From assembly GCA_016872715.1 (NCBI GenBank), contig VGZD01000036.1, positions 1-33,748 on the forward strand: 33,748 bases of DNA, written 5' to 3'. This DNA is from Planctomycetota bacterium. GTDB taxonomy: Bacteria > Planctomycetota > UBA1135 > GCA-002686595. Position numbers and translations under genes: made by a program. A model generated the notes under the pieces. The model was not told the origin of the DNA. It made no database searches and worked only from the letters and a program-made list of their open reading frames with translations. Of the stretch, positions 33,206-33,748 are shown one piece after another. Every line of letters starts with the position of its first letter. Within the stretch, counting starts at the first letter, position 1.

Positions 33206-33748
33206 TCACTTTCGAGGATGAACGGGCGCGGGCGAGAGGCGCAGCGCTCGGGCGGGGCGCAGACCGAGATCGCTGGCGCGGTACTCCGGCGGGTTGGGTT
33301 CGCGGTGCGCCGCGCGCGCGCTCGAAGCGGACTCGCCGAAACCGCCGCCGCGCTGCACGGCGAGCGAGGCGGCGGACCAAGGCGACATGGGATCCTTGCC
33401 GGATCGCTTGCGGTAGAAGCCCGAGTCGTAGCCGTCCAAGCACCACTCCCAGACGTTGCCCGCCACCTCGTGCAGACCAAAGCCGTTGGCCTCGTACTTG
33501 CCCACGGCGCAGTGCACCGCGCTGCCATCGTCCAGATCCGGCCAGTCGGCGATCGTCGGCCAGGTGGCGCCCAGCTTCTTCGCCGTCGTGTCCGCGAGGT
33601 TCACCTTGCCGCGCAGGCTCTCGCGCTCTTGACCCGTCCACCACACGCTGCTCGCGCCGCCCCGAGCGCCGCATTCCCATTGCGCTTCGCTCGGCAGCGA
33701 GAGCCCAGCGTTCGCCAGCAGGTCGAAACACATCCGCCAACTCACCTG
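33206..33748 (-). CDS. Partial SUMF1/FGE-sulfatase-domain protein (5' end outside the window)
   Basis: The frame is open to the right edge, so only the C-terminal 180 residues or so are present. They show the SUMF1/FGE-like domain: RLPSEAQWE-type start (LSLPSEAQWECGARGG), NGFGLHEVAGNVWEWCLDGYD, a QRGGGFGESASSARAAHREP segment and a final GLRPAR. True formylglycine-generating enzymes have two catalytic Cys in the segment after RGGS; these are absent here, so the protein is more like the non-catalytic or other SUMF1-superfamily members. In planctomycetes this domain is often attached to a Ser/Thr kinase. An upstream kinase part is possible but outside the window. Confidence 0.8.
   Translation of the reverse strand, partial: QVSWRMCFDLLANAGLSLPSEAQWECGARGGASSVWWTGQERESLRGKVNLADTTAKKLGATWPTIADWPDLDDGSAVHCAVGKYEANGFGLHEVAGNVWEWCLDGYDSGFYRKRSGKDPMSPWSAASLAVQRGGGFGESASSARAAHREPNPPEYRASDLGLRPARALRLSPAPVHPRK

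Overview
The window reads as chromosomal DNA of a high-GC planctomycete (phylum Planctomycetota). This rests on gene content: a beta-propeller/di-haem cytochrome fusion with a calcium-binding loop, two very similar secreted metalloproteases, a sulfatase-like lipoprotein, a SUMF1/FGE-like protein, few strong Shine-Dalgarno sites, and a Cys-rich C-terminal module of about 140 residues repeated on three exported proteins. The lineage is inferred, not proven.

Layout, left to right. (1) 1-3.8 kb is an accessory-looking stretch with more A/T at third codon positions than the rest. It holds a large partial minus-strand gene running off the left edge (two GT-A-like glycosyltransferase domains in one protein), a 132-residue hypothetical protein with a possible MazF/PemK-like fold, and about 0.7 kb with no confident gene. 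(2) 3.8-7.0 kb carries the exported cytochrome fusion on the plus strand. (3) 7.1-17.1 kb is a minus-strand block. In transcription order it holds a DEDDy exonuclease and a THUMP RNA methyltransferase joined by a GTGA overlap, two tandem reprolysin-like metalloproteases, an AAA/DUF234 ATPase with its own AT-rich palindromic promoter, and an SGNH hydrolase. (4) 17.2-18.5 kb is an exported von Willebrand factor A protein whose stop lies in a 17-bp tandem repeat. (5) 18.6-24.7 kb is a compact minus-strand operon: sulfatase-like lipoprotein, two paralogous GT39-like membrane proteins and a DTW-domain protein. (6) 24.8-25.5 kb is a DUF2490 outer-membrane protein. (7) 25.5-30.6 kb is one 1,719-residue SF1 helicase combining a transglutaminase-like domain, DUF4011, helicase and a DUF559/MTES_1575-type nuclease-like C-terminus. 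(8) 30.8-33.0 kb is a nucleotide-sugar dehydrogenase and an epimerase in an ATGA-overlapped pair. (9) An SUMF1-like gene runs off the right edge.

How the genes fit together. Much of the window concerns the cell envelope: sugar-nucleotide synthesis, membrane and cytosolic glycosyltransferases, sulfatase-like and SGNH hydrolases, and exported proteins with the shared C-terminal module. RNA processing or modification is represented by the exonuclease, the THUMP methyltransferase and the DTW protein. The helicase fusion and the AAA/DUF234 ATPase are the genes most reminiscent of mobile or conflict-related functions, though neither sits in a recognisable multi-gene defence island. No CRISPR array, rRNA, tRNA, transposase or integrase was recognised.
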